A stretch of DNA of 20,609 nucleotides, from NCBI GenBank assembly GCA_018365995.1, contig JAGZIY010000025.1, positions 1 to 20,609 on the forward strand, written 5' to 3'. The notes beneath the pieces are model-generated. The model had not been told where the DNA came from. It saw only the letters and a list, made by a program, of their open reading frames with translations, and did not search any database. Source of the stretch: Butyricicoccus pullicaecorum. Lineage in GTDB: Bacteria > Bacillota > Clostridia > Oscillospirales > Butyricicoccaceae. Numbering within the stretch: position 1 is the stretch's first letter; each line of letters opens with the position of its first letter. The position numbers were made by a program, and so were the translations under genes. Shown here one piece after another: positions 7,546 to 14,564 of this stretch.

Positions 7546-7573
7546 ATTATAAAACTTTATGCAGAAAAATCAA
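7546..7573 (-). promoter_or_regulatory. Promoter of eda-kdgK
   Basis: On the minus strand TTGATT (7568-7573) and a perfect TATAAT (7546-7551) are 16 bases apart. The start would be near 7539, just ahead of the KdgR-like boxes. Confidence 0.75.
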
Positions 7574-7597
7574 CTCAGCGGTTGCACTGAAATTTAC

Positions 7598-7626
7598 TTG
7601 CATTTTTTGTGAAAAGTTGTTAATAT
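7598..7626 (+). promoter_or_regulatory. Possible promoter of the IclR regulator
   Basis: TTGCAT (7598-7603), 17 bases, TAATAT (7621-7626). The boxes are weaker than those of the divergent eda promoter. Confidence 0.5.
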
Positions 7627-7635
7627 TAAAACATA

Positions 7636-7652
7636 GTTTTGTATTATGAAAC
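7636..7652. promoter_or_regulatory. Third KdgR-like box before the IclR gene
   Basis: GTTTTGTATTATGAAAC is an imperfect dyad that differs from the perfect palindrome at 7503-7517 at two positions (TTTTGTATTATGAAA against TTTCATATTATGAAA). It lies at the predicted start of the regulator transcript, consistent with autoregulation. Confidence 0.55.
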
Positions 7653-7665
7653 GGAGTGGAGTGTT

Positions 7666-8475
7666 ATGGCTGAAAAAGGGTCTGTACAATCTCTTGATCG
7701 TGCGTTTGATATTATGGAGGCACTGTGCGAAGCACGGGAGGGGCTTGCAATCCATATGCTCAGTGAGCAGACAGGGCTGCATAAAAGCACTGTACATCGG
7801 TTATTGTCTTCCATGGTGTCTCATGGATATGTCTATAAAGATGAATATACAGGAAAATATCGTATGACAACAAAACTTTATGCCTTATCCGGTCAAGTAG
7901 TAGAGCATCTGGATTTGGTGCAAATTGCACGGTATCCGATGGAGGAACTATGCCATGAAGTACATGAAACCATTCATCTGGTAATACCAGAAGGAACGGA
8001 TATTGTATATGTACACAAAGTAGAAGCCGAACAGGGGGCGATCCGTATGTTTTCACGCATTGGCATGCGCCGCCCTATGTATTGCACAGGTGTCGGAAAG
8101 GCAATAATGGCATGTATGACAGATGAACAGGTCGATCGCATTTGGGAAGCCAGCGATATCCAGCCCTATACATCACATACCATTATGACACGAGAGCATT
8201 TACAAGACGTACTCAATTCCATTCGTCAGCGTGATTGCGCCTTTGACAATGAGGAAAACGAACTTGGTGTGCGCTGTATTGCGGCTGCAATCCGCGATTA
8301 TACCGGCAATGTGTGCGGAGCACTCTCAATCAGTGCACCGATCATTCGTATGAGTGACAGCTATCTATTGCAGCTCAAACGCCCATTACTGGAAACACGT
8401 GACCGTATTGCGCATAAAATGGGATGGTTTTCAGACGAAAATCACCCGTTTTCTCATGCAAATGAGAGGAGTTGA
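7666..8475 (+). CDS. IclR-family transcriptional regulator (KdgR-like)
   Basis: A 269-residue regulator. The N-terminal winged helix (about 5-65) carries SVQSLDRAFDIMEAL and the recognition region LHKSTVHRLLSSMVSHGYV. The C-terminal IclR effector domain carries MYCTGVGKAIMA and ENELGVRCIAAAIRDYTG, and ends with the SISAP motif usual for the family. The start at 7666 has GGAGTG seven bases upstream; an earlier in-frame start at 7639 would lie in the palindromic operator. It is divergent from eda-kdgK with KdgR-like boxes in between, so sensing KDG or a related keto-acid and repressing eda-kdgK is a strong inference. Its 3' end lies six bases before sbcD, whose ribosome binding site is inside this gene. 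Confidence 0.92.
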   Translation: MAEKGSVQSLDRAFDIMEALCEAREGLAIHMLSEQTGLHKSTVHRLLSSMVSHGYVYKDEYTGKYRMTTKLYALSGQVVEHLDLVQIARYPMEELCHEVHETIHLVIPEGTDIVYVHKVEAEQGAIRMFSRIGMRRPMYCTGVGKAIMACMTDEQVDRIWEASDIQPYTSHTIMTREHLQDVLNSIRQRDCAFDNEENELGVRCIAAAIRDYTGNVCGALSISAPIIRMSDSYLLQLKRPLLETRDRIAHKMGWFSDENHPFSHANERS

Positions 8476-8481
8476 GCTGCT

Positions 8482-9618
8482 TTGAAGCTGTTTCATTTAT
8501 CTGATCTTCATCTAGGAAAACGATTGAATGGATTTTCTCTAATCGCAGATCAGGAATATATCCTGCATCAGATTTTGCATTATATAGATACAGAAAACCC
8601 CGATGCAATCCTCATTGCGGGAGATATCTATGACAAGCCTATTCCACCAGCAGAAGCCATCCGTTTGTTTGATGCCTTTCTGGTTGAATTGTCTGCACGC
8701 AGGCTGGAGGTTTTTTTAATTAGCGGCAACCATGATTCTCCCGAACGAATCGCCTTTGGCAGCAAGCTGATGCAGCCCAGCGGTATTCATGTTTCTCCAG
8801 TTTATGATGGCTCTCTGTCTCCGATTTCCTTATCCGATGCGTATGGCAAAATAGATTTTTATTTGCTTCCCTTTCTCAAGCCTGTCCAAGTTCGCCATTT
8901 TTATCCAGAAGAATCCATTGAGAGCTATACCGATGCCATTGCAAGCGCCTTGACCCATCGTCAAAAGGGACATGCCAATCGTTCTGTTATGCTGGCACAT
9001 CAATTTGTAACAGGTGCCATTCAGTGTGAATCAGAGGAATTGTCGGTCGGTGGGATAGAGCAGGTTGATGTTCAGGTTTTTCAAGAATTCGACTATGTGG
9101 CACTTGGGCATTTACATGCTCCTCAGGCAGTCAGCCGTTCCACGGTACGCTATTGCGGAACCCCATTAAAATATTCTTTTTCTGAATCCAGCCACCAAAA
9201 ATCGATTTCTGTTGTTACTCTGCAAAATGCTGGACAAGTGGATGTCCAATTACTGCCACTCAAACCACGTCTTGATTTATTAGAGCGTACCGGAAGCCTT
9301 GATGCCTTGCTGCACCATTCTTTTTATCAAAGCTTTGACCGCAACGCCTATCTGCATATTACACTGACAGATGAGCAGGAAATTCCCGATGCAATCGGTA
9401 AACTCAGAACAATCTATCCAAATATCATGAAGCTGGACTACTGTAATACCCGCACTGCACGCCAAGCAGCGCTTTCCAGTCTAAAACCAATGGAAAAACG
9501 TACACCCATGGAGCTCTTTGCAGATTTTTATGAAATGCAAAACAATCAAGCACCCTCCGACACTCAAAAAGAAATCATACAAGAGTTGATCACACAAATC
9601 TGGGGGAGAGAGCAATGA
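8482..9618 (+). CDS. sbcD: SbcD, Mre11-type nuclease subunit
   Basis: A 378-residue metallophosphoesterase subunit of the SbcCD complex, which cuts DNA hairpins and processes blocked double-strand ends in an ATP- and Mn2+-dependent way. Metal-binding motifs occur in order: SDLHLG (D8, H10), GDIYD (D48), GNHD (N83, H84), LAHQF (H173) and LGHLH (H210, H212). The length is typical. Translation starts at TTG, with GAGAGGAG in the tail of the iclR gene about 10 bases upstream; similarity begins at this residue. It overlaps sbcC by four bases (ATGA). The six-base gap to the IclR gene implies a shared transcript. Confidence 0.95.
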   Translation: MKLFHLSDLHLGKRLNGFSLIADQEYILHQILHYIDTENPDAILIAGDIYDKPIPPAEAIRLFDAFLVELSARRLEVFLISGNHDSPERIAFGSKLMQPSGIHVSPVYDGSLSPISLSDAYGKIDFYLLPFLKPVQVRHFYPEESIESYTDAIASALTHRQKGHANRSVMLAHQFVTGAIQCESEELSVGGIEQVDVQVFQEFDYVALGHLHAPQAVSRSTVRYCGTPLKYSFSESSHQKSISVVTLQNAGQVDVQLLPLKPRLDLLERTGSLDALLHHSFYQSFDRNAYLHITLTDEQEIPDAIGKLRTIYPNIMKLDYCNTRTARQAALSSLKPMEKRTPMELFADFYEMQNNQAPSDTQKEIIQELITQIWGREQ

Positions 9619-12380
9619 GACCTTTACAATTAACCATATCTGCATTTGGACCCTATGCTGGTTGTATTCGTCTAGATTTCGAACAGCTTGGCACACACGG
9701 TCTCTATCTTATCCGTGGAGATACTGGTGCCGGAAAAACTAGCATCTTTGATGCAATCACATTTGCCCTTTATGGAGAAGCCAGCGGAAGCCAAAGAGAA
9801 GCCTCCATGTTCCGCAGTCAGTATGCATCGCCCGAAACAGAAACCTTTGTAAAATTAACTTTTTCAAATGCAGGTAAACAGTATACCATTCGGCGCAGCC
9901 CTGAATATTTGCGGCCAGCCAAACGTGGCGGCGGTTTGACGCTGAACAAAGCAGAAGCCGTCTTAGAACTCCCAAACGGAACACTATTGACACGATCTCG
10001 CGAGGTCAATCAGGCAATTCATGAGCACATTGGTGTAGATCGCAGTCAGTTTACCCAGATTGTTATGCTGGCACAGGGAGATTTCCTAAAGCTTTTAGTT
10101 GCTTCTACCGAAGAACGTATGCGGATATTCAGACAAATCTTTCATACAGAACACTTTCAAACCTTACAGAGCATGCTCAAAGAACAGGTCTCCACTCTTT
10201 CCCGCCAGCGAGAATCCATGACCACGAAAATTGCACAATACATAGATGGTATCCAGTACCCAGAGGATACTGCACATGGACAAGCGCTTGCGAAGGCACG
10301 TGCCGGAGATTTCTTATTATCTGATACACTCCCAATCTTGGAGATCGTTACAGAGCAGGACGAAACAGCACTTGCAGAACTCCGTGCACAAGTTGGTGTA
10401 CAGGATATACAAATTGGGCAACTTCAGGAACAGATTGGGCGTGCAAAACAGCTTGCAGCCGCAAAGCAAAAGTTGCAGGCTGCACAAGCAGAATGGCAGT
10501 CCATGCTTCCCAAGCTGAAAGATGCTACCAAAGCCAGAACGCAGGCACAGCAAAAACAGCCAGAGCTGGAACGCCTTTTACAGCAGGAACAGCAGATCGA
10601 AGAAGAACAAAACCGTCATCAGCACCTGATAAAATTGCAGCAGGAACAGCAGCAAACCCATCACCTATATGCAAAAAATAACGTAGTCTTACAGCAGCTT
10701 GCCAGACAGGCAGAACAGCTTGCGCATGAACAAACCGCATTACAACAGGAGCAGTCCATGCTTTCAGATCAAGCTGTGCAGGTAGAGCATTTTACATCAA
10801 TGCAGCGAGATTTGAAAACAAGGAATCATTCTCTCCATACCCTAAAAAAGGATATCCAAAATTTAGAAGAACTTGAAAAAGAATGGAAACTAGTGACTGA
10901 AAAATATCGATCTGCATCTCACAAGCTAAATACCTTACAACAAAGGAGCCAATCTATTCACTGTGCTTTTCTAGATGCTCAAGCAGGACTGTTGGCACAA
11001 ACTCTGCAAGAGAAACAGCCCTGTCCGGTATGTGGTTCTTTACAGCACCCCTCTCCAGCACCAAGAATACAAAGCGCACCTTGTAAGGAAGATGTAGAGC
11101 GCGCACAGCAAGCTGTACAGCAAGCGCAGCAAGCCGCCGAACAGCTAAGTACCCAAGCAGGCATATATCATGGGCAGCTCCATAATCAAAGAGCAGCCTT
11201 GGAAAAACAATTCAAATCCTTGCTGAAAGATTGTACTTGGGATACCGTCCCGCAAAAGCTGACGCAAGCCATCCAAGATGTACAAGCACAAATCGCAGAC
11301 ACGTCTGACAGGCTTGCACAAGCCATCCAAAATGTCAAACGATATCAGCATCTTCAGCAGCAAACTCAACAGCTTGCACACCAGATAGAGCAGCTTTCCA
11401 AACAACAATCTCAATATACGGAACAACAGACTGCCTTAAAACAGGATGCACACCATCTCAAAGAACAGATCACTCAGCTTGCATCTCAGCTTTTATACGA
11501 CAGCAGCAAAGCAGCACAGGAGGCATCTGATAAGCTCAAGTATACGTGTAATGTGATCCGGCAGGAGCTCCAGCAAACCGAACAAGCCGAACGGCAATAT
11601 CGTTCCTCTGTGAATATGCTGGAGGGGCAAATACACGCACTGCAAAATCAAATTGCAGAGCATATTTCCTGTGATTTACCAATTGCAGAAACCAAATTGG
11701 CGGAACTTCAACTTTCCCGCAACACCCTAGAGCAGCAGATCACACAAATTACTGCTCGAATGCAGCGCAATCAAGAGGCGCTGACGCAACTTTCTCTATT
11801 CAGTAAGGAACTGACCGCAATAGAGCAGCGCTGGGTTCAGGTCAAGGCGCTTGCAGACACTGCTGGCGGCACACTTTCTGGAAAGGAAAAAATCATGTTG
11901 GAAACCTATGTGCAGATGACTTACTTCGACCGTATTTTGGTTCGAGCCAACAGCCGACTTCTCGTCATGTCACATGGACAATATGAATTGCAGCGCTGTA
12001 TACAATCTGGTAGCAATCGCCGCCAGACAGGCTTAGAACTAGATGTCATAGATCATTTTAATGGTACCACACGCTCTGTCAAAACATTATCTGGCGGCGA
12101 ATCCTTTCAAGCTGCTTTATCCCTTGCGCTCGGTCTTTCCGACGAAGTACAATCTCTTGCCGGAGGAATTCATTTGGATACCATGTTTGTTGATGAGGGC
12201 TTTGGCACCCTCGATGAAGATGCACTGGAGCAGGCACTTTGTGCCCTAACTGCACTCTCCGATCACGGGCGTCTTGTCGGAATCATTTCTCACGTTGGCG
12301 CACTGAGCCGCCGAATTGACAAACAGATTGTCATTGTAAAAAATGGAATTCACGGCAGTCAGGCAAATATCATTTGTTAA
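9615..12380 (+). CDS. sbcC: SbcC, Rad50-type ATPase subunit
   Basis: A 921-residue SMC-like ATPase partner of SbcD. The Walker A GDTGAGKTS is at 35-43, and the Q-loop region follows around FTQIVMLAQGDF. A long Gln-rich coiled coil runs from about 190 to 730 and is split by the zinc-hook CPVC (C470, C473), through which two molecules join. The C-terminal half-domain has the ABC signature LSGGESF (825-831) and the Walker B with catalytic glutamate (D860, E861, in FVDEGFGTLD). The coiled coil is shorter than in E. coli (1048 residues), within the usual range for Firmicutes. CAG/CAA-rich codons in the coiled coil create repeat-like DNA but no frameshift. Start and stop are unambiguous, with GGGGGAGAG before the ATG. 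Confidence 0.95.
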   Translation: MRPLQLTISAFGPYAGCIRLDFEQLGTHGLYLIRGDTGAGKTSIFDAITFALYGEASGSQREASMFRSQYASPETETFVKLTFSNAGKQYTIRRSPEYLRPAKRGGGLTLNKAEAVLELPNGTLLTRSREVNQAIHEHIGVDRSQFTQIVMLAQGDFLKLLVASTEERMRIFRQIFHTEHFQTLQSMLKEQVSTLSRQRESMTTKIAQYIDGIQYPEDTAHGQALAKARAGDFLLSDTLPILEIVTEQDETALAELRAQVGVQDIQIGQLQEQIGRAKQLAAAKQKLQAAQAEWQSMLPKLKDATKARTQAQQKQPELERLLQQEQQIEEEQNRHQHLIKLQQEQQQTHHLYAKNNVVLQQLARQAEQLAHEQTALQQEQSMLSDQAVQVEHFTSMQRDLKTRNHSLHTLKKDIQNLEELEKEWKLVTEKYRSASHKLNTLQQRSQSIHCAFLDAQAGLLAQTLQEKQPCPVCGSLQHPSPAPRIQSAPCKEDVERAQQAVQQAQQAAEQLSTQAGIYHGQLHNQRAALEKQFKSLLKDCTWDTVPQKLTQAIQDVQAQIADTSDRLAQAIQNVKRYQHLQQQTQQLAHQIEQLSKQQSQYTEQQTALKQDAHHLKEQITQLASQLLYDSSKAAQEASDKLKYTCNVIRQELQQTEQAERQYRSSVNMLEGQIHALQNQIAEHISCDLPIAETKLAELQLSRNTLEQQITQITARMQRNQEALTQLSLFSKELTAIEQRWVQVKALADTAGGTLSGKEKIMLETYVQMTYFDRILVRANSRLLVMSHGQYELQRCIQSGSNRRQTGLELDVIDHFNGTTRSVKTLSGGESFQAALSLALGLSDEVQSLAGGIHLDTMFVDEGFGTLDEDALEQALCALTALSDHGRLVGIISHVGALSRRIDKQIVIVKNGIHGSQANIIC

Positions 12381-12696
12381 GCACGGAAATCAATCTATCA
12401 AAATCCTGTTTATGACTTTTGTACAGGGTAAAGCCACTTACAATTTCCAAAATTCAAATGCTTTGGAGGCTCCCTTCCTCCCTGCATCATAGAACATGTA
12501 ATCTGAAATAACAAAGCCAGTTTCTGCGGAAACTGGCTTTGTATTTAGATCAGTATACTTCCATTAGAAAGACCGGCAAAATCTTTATGCAGCCGTATCG
12601 CACAGGAAATTACCTGTGTGTCCACTTTTGTATTAACGCCGTTGCACGTCCCCATTTATAAGGGATATCCTTCACATTTTTCAAAATTGCCCAAAT
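12381..12696. other. Gene-free stretch between sbcC and the IS element
   Basis: About 315 bases without a supported gene. It contains the hairpin at 12511-12542 and a small inverted repeat CACAGG/CCTGTG at 12601-12618. Two open minus-strand frames are also present: a 41-codon one ending at about 12432, and one of about 28 codons ending in TAA at 12610-12612 that runs out of the IS edge (PYKWGRATALIQKW). They may be remnants of a gene or chance; neither has a start codon with a ribosome binding site. Confidence 0.5.
12511..12542. terminator. Hairpin, probable terminator of iclR-sbcDC
   Basis: ACAAAGCCAGTTT (12511-12523) and AAACTGGCTTTGT (12530-12542) are perfectly complementary, and one more C-G pair leaves a TGCG tetraloop. 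The following TATTT is a weak T run, and the hairpin is 130 bases after the sbcC stop, so termination is likely but not certain. Confidence 0.65.
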
Positions 12697-12905
12697 GTCA
12701 ACTACCCATCAGGTAATGGGTTTGTAACTGCCCAGTCGTAGTAACGGTTTACACCTCCGACCTTTAACCCCAATAGGTATTTATTACCTAAAGTGGCGTT
12801 ACATCATAGGGTGGTTGCCAGCACCCTTTGTAACAAAGTTTACTCTGTTACAACTGTATTAGGTACTTGACTATCTGCAAGATAGGTGATTCCCACGCGA
12901 TTCAG
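12697..12905 (-). ncRNA. Candidate omega-RNA / right-end region of the IS element
   Basis: In IS200/IS605 elements the TnpB guide RNA (omega-RNA) spans the 3' end of tnpB and the right end. Here this segment is kept although most of tnpB is gone, and it is rich in stems: GTAACA/TGTTAC (12830-12851), AGGGTG/CACCCT (12808-12827), TAGGTA/TACCTA (12774-12790) and ACCCAT/ATGGGT (12704-12721). The guide would come from the flank just beyond 12697. The call is by position and structure; transcription is not shown. Confidence 0.45.
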
Positions 12906-13437
12906 AAAGATTGCTTTCTTCAACATTAAAAGTTACTGGTATGTGAAGATAGTACTTCGCATGCTTATTTACAAGTTTAGCAGTGCCAAACTTATAAATG
13001 GTATGGTCAAAGTATTTAGACATACCTTCAGCGAAATGTGGTAACTTCACACGACCATTCAGTGTATTCACTGAAAACTGGCTTTGCGTTAAAGAATAAT
13101 CTCTATTCCAAACTAAATCATACTGTGGTTTTTTAAAAGAAGGCTTGAGCCACTCATTCTGATTTTCCAGAATGGTTTTATATCTGGCAATAACTGTTTT
13201 CAATACAGATTGAGTCATTTGAGATTTTAAGCCAAATCTTTCACGAAGATCAGAATATAACACTTTGTTAAGAGAAAGCTGTTTTAAGTCTTGCGTACGG
13301 AATACATAATCAGATACATAATTACAGGCTTCACGATAAACAGACATAGTATTATCAAGCAACACTTTGTCTGTATCAGATGCAGATATTTGTATTTTGG
13401 CTGTAATGGTAATTTGCTATATATATATTTTTTTCAT
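12840..13437 (-). pseudogene. tnpB: tnpB remnant, RuvC domain deleted
   Basis: The N-terminal part matches IS605 TnpB: ITITAKIQISASDTDK (from 13413 downward), MSVYREACNYVSDYVF, and then the RYK...W...FKKPQYDLVWNRDYSL region and GRVKLPHF, ending at about IPVTFNVEES (12906-12935). The next expected part, with the RuvC catalytic residues and zinc finger, is absent. Instead, in the next frame, 21 codons from 12905 to the TAA at 12840 read as a TnpB C-terminal tail (RVGITYLADSQVPNTVVTE). About 200-250 residues are therefore deleted, and the join is out of frame. The only ATG in frame (13435-13437) is followed by TAG at 13417-13419 after an AT repeat, and no other good start exists. No RNA-guided nuclease can be made from it. 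Confidence 0.8.
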
Positions 13438-13501
13438 CAATTTATTACTAGTTATATTATATACTAATTACTAGTGAAATTTAAGCAAGTGAGATGATGT
13501 T

Positions 13502-13912
13502 ATGGATAACAGATATCATCATAATAGGCGTAAATATAGTCTCAAAGTACACATTGTATTGGTTACAAAATACAGAAAACAACTACTTAAATGTTTTATC
13601 GCTGACGATGTTAAGCAAAAGATTTTTGACATATGTAAGCTGAATAGATGGGAAATAGTTGCAATGGAAACCGATAAAGACCATATTCATTTTCTTATTG
13701 GATACGATACAGTCAACAAAGTGTGTTACATTATTAAGATTGTAAAACAAGAAACGACACATTAGACGCATTATTTGTGGCAGAAATATAATAATCATCT
13801 TTCAAAACAGTATTGGAAGATGAAGTTCTTTTGGTCTGATGGATACTTTGCCTGTAGTATTGGAGAAGTATCGTCAGTCACCATACAAAAATACATAGAA
13901 TCTCAAGGATAG
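13502..13912 (+). pseudogene. tnpA: tnpA (IS200-type Y1 HUH transposase), interrupted by a stop codon
   Basis: The frame covers 137 codons including the final TAG at 13910-13912, matching the roughly 130-150 residues of IS200-type TnpA. It begins YSLKVHIVLVTKYRKQLL and has the HUH motif in DKDHIHFLIG (about 58-67). It continues through WKMKFFWSDGYFACSIGE and ends in the Y-x3-Q catalytic motif YIESQG. A TAG at 13763-13765, in a small imperfect repeat (ACACATTAG / ACGCAT), splits it at codon 88. The first piece has the metal-binding histidines; the catalytic tyrosine is after the stop. The flanking sequence reads through in the same frame, so this is a nonsense change or a small in-frame insertion, not a frameshift. 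Confidence 0.85.
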
Positions 13913-13928
13913 GAGGTCGATTGCTCCT

Positions 13929-13950
13929 CCCACCACCTAAAGGAAGTGGG
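13929..13950. repeat. IS605-type left-end subterminal palindrome
   Basis: CCCAC (13929-13933) pairs with GTGGG (13946-13950), with further CC/GG pairing inside and one mismatch. It resembles the right-end hairpin ACCCAT/ATGGGT. Such imperfect hairpins are bound by TnpA during single-strand transposition. Confidence 0.65.
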
Positions 13951-14022
13951 TTTCCGCAACCTAATTGAATTTATGAAAGCTTTTATTCCTGTTTTTTCAT
14001 TAGCAAACTTACATTTTTCTAA

Positions 14023-14051
14023 TTGACAGCTTTTAAAATCGCTGTTATAAT
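14023..14051 (+). promoter_or_regulatory. Consensus promoter of the marR-ABC operon with an internal inverted repeat
   Basis: A perfect TTGACA (14023-14028) and a perfect TATAAT (14046-14051) are 17 bases apart. ACAGC (14026-14030) and GCTGT (14041-14045) form an inverted repeat within the spacer, and ATTGT/ACAAT at about 14050-14069 form another over the start site. Either could be the operator of the MarR encoded next. Confidence 0.85.
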
Positions 14052-14093
14052 TGTGAGCACACTAACAATGAAGATCAAAAAGGAGATAAATAT

Positions 14094-14528
14094 ATGGATG
14101 TACAAAATTCTGTTGGATTTACTATTCGAACGCTTTCAAATTTATTACGGCGTAAATTTGCATGTCCTACACAATCACAGGACAACCATTGTTCTGAAGC
14201 GTCAGGGCTCATTATGTGCTATCTATGTGAACATTCTAATGATTCTCTCTATCAGCATGATGTAGAACAGGCATTTCGGATTCGTCGTTCTACTGCCTCT
14301 CGCGTTCTCACCATACTGGAAGATGACGGATTGATTGAACGACACAGTGATCCCGATGATGCACGTAAAAAACGGATTATTCCCACACAAAAAGCATTAT
14401 CCATTCATAAACAGATCCTTCAAAGACGGGAAGAGTTGGAAGCCTGCATCACACAAGGCATTTCCCAAGAAGAACTGCGTGTTTTTTTTGAAGTGGCTCG
14501 AAAAGTTGAGGCCAACCTATCCCACTAA
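14094..14528 (+). CDS. MarR-family transcriptional regulator of the ABC exporter operon
   Basis: A 144-residue winged-helix protein. The HTH and recognition helix read VEQAFRIRRSTASRVLTILEDDG at about 57-79, followed by the wing SDPDDARKKRIIPT and C-terminal helices for dimerisation. The DxRxK wing is typical of MarR. It is unrelated in detail to the MarR at 4812-5243. AAAGGAG lies nine bases before the ATG. It is the first gene in front of two ABC half-transporters, so it most likely represses the operon until a toxic or signalling ligand binds. This MarR plus two ABC genes is a common arrangement in Firmicutes. Confidence 0.9.
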   Translation: MDVQNSVGFTIRTLSNLLRRKFACPTQSQDNHCSEASGLIMCYLCEHSNDSLYQHDVEQAFRIRRSTASRVLTILEDDGLIERHSDPDDARKKRIIPTQKALSIHKQILQRREELEACITQGISQEELRVFFEVARKVEANLSH

Positions 14529-14564
14529 AGCACATTCTCAAAATATAACCCAGCAAAGGAGCGT

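Larger units (their letters stand above)
12697..13965. mobile_element. Decayed IS200/IS605-family element with divergent tnpA and tnpB
   Basis: The unit holds a tnpB remnant (minus) and a tnpA remnant (plus) transcribed away from each other, as in IS605. Subterminal hairpins bound it: ACCCAT/ATGGGT at 12704-12721 beside the GTTGAC-type right end, and an imperfect palindrome at 13929-13950 beside the left end. Outer limits are estimates: about 12697 from the GTCAACTACCC sequence, and about 13955-13970 from the GCAACCTAATTGAA sequence. Elements of this family make no target duplication, so the ends cannot be fixed internally. Both genes are broken, so it cannot move by itself. Confidence 0.85.

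Noticed and set aside
7070..7552. 160-codon plus-strand frame opposite eda
   Set aside because: It lies antisense to eda and through its operator region; no family resemblance and no plausible start signal.
9615..12380. Frameshift or repeat expansion in the CAG/CAA-rich part of sbcC
   Set aside because: The frame is continuous from Walker A to Walker B, and the Gln-rich heptads with the CPVC hook are normal for SbcC coiled coils.
12400..12560. 41-codon minus-strand frame ending in ...KGASKAFEFWKL
   Set aside because: It includes the terminator hairpin and has no start codon with a ribosome binding site. It is kept only as a note in the intergenic entry.
12840..13437. Catalytically dead TnpB regulator (TldR-like) retained as a functional repressor
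   Set aside because: Such proteins keep full-length fold and RNA/DNA-binding parts. Here the middle and the zinc finger are deleted out of frame and an early stop is present, so no such protein can be made.
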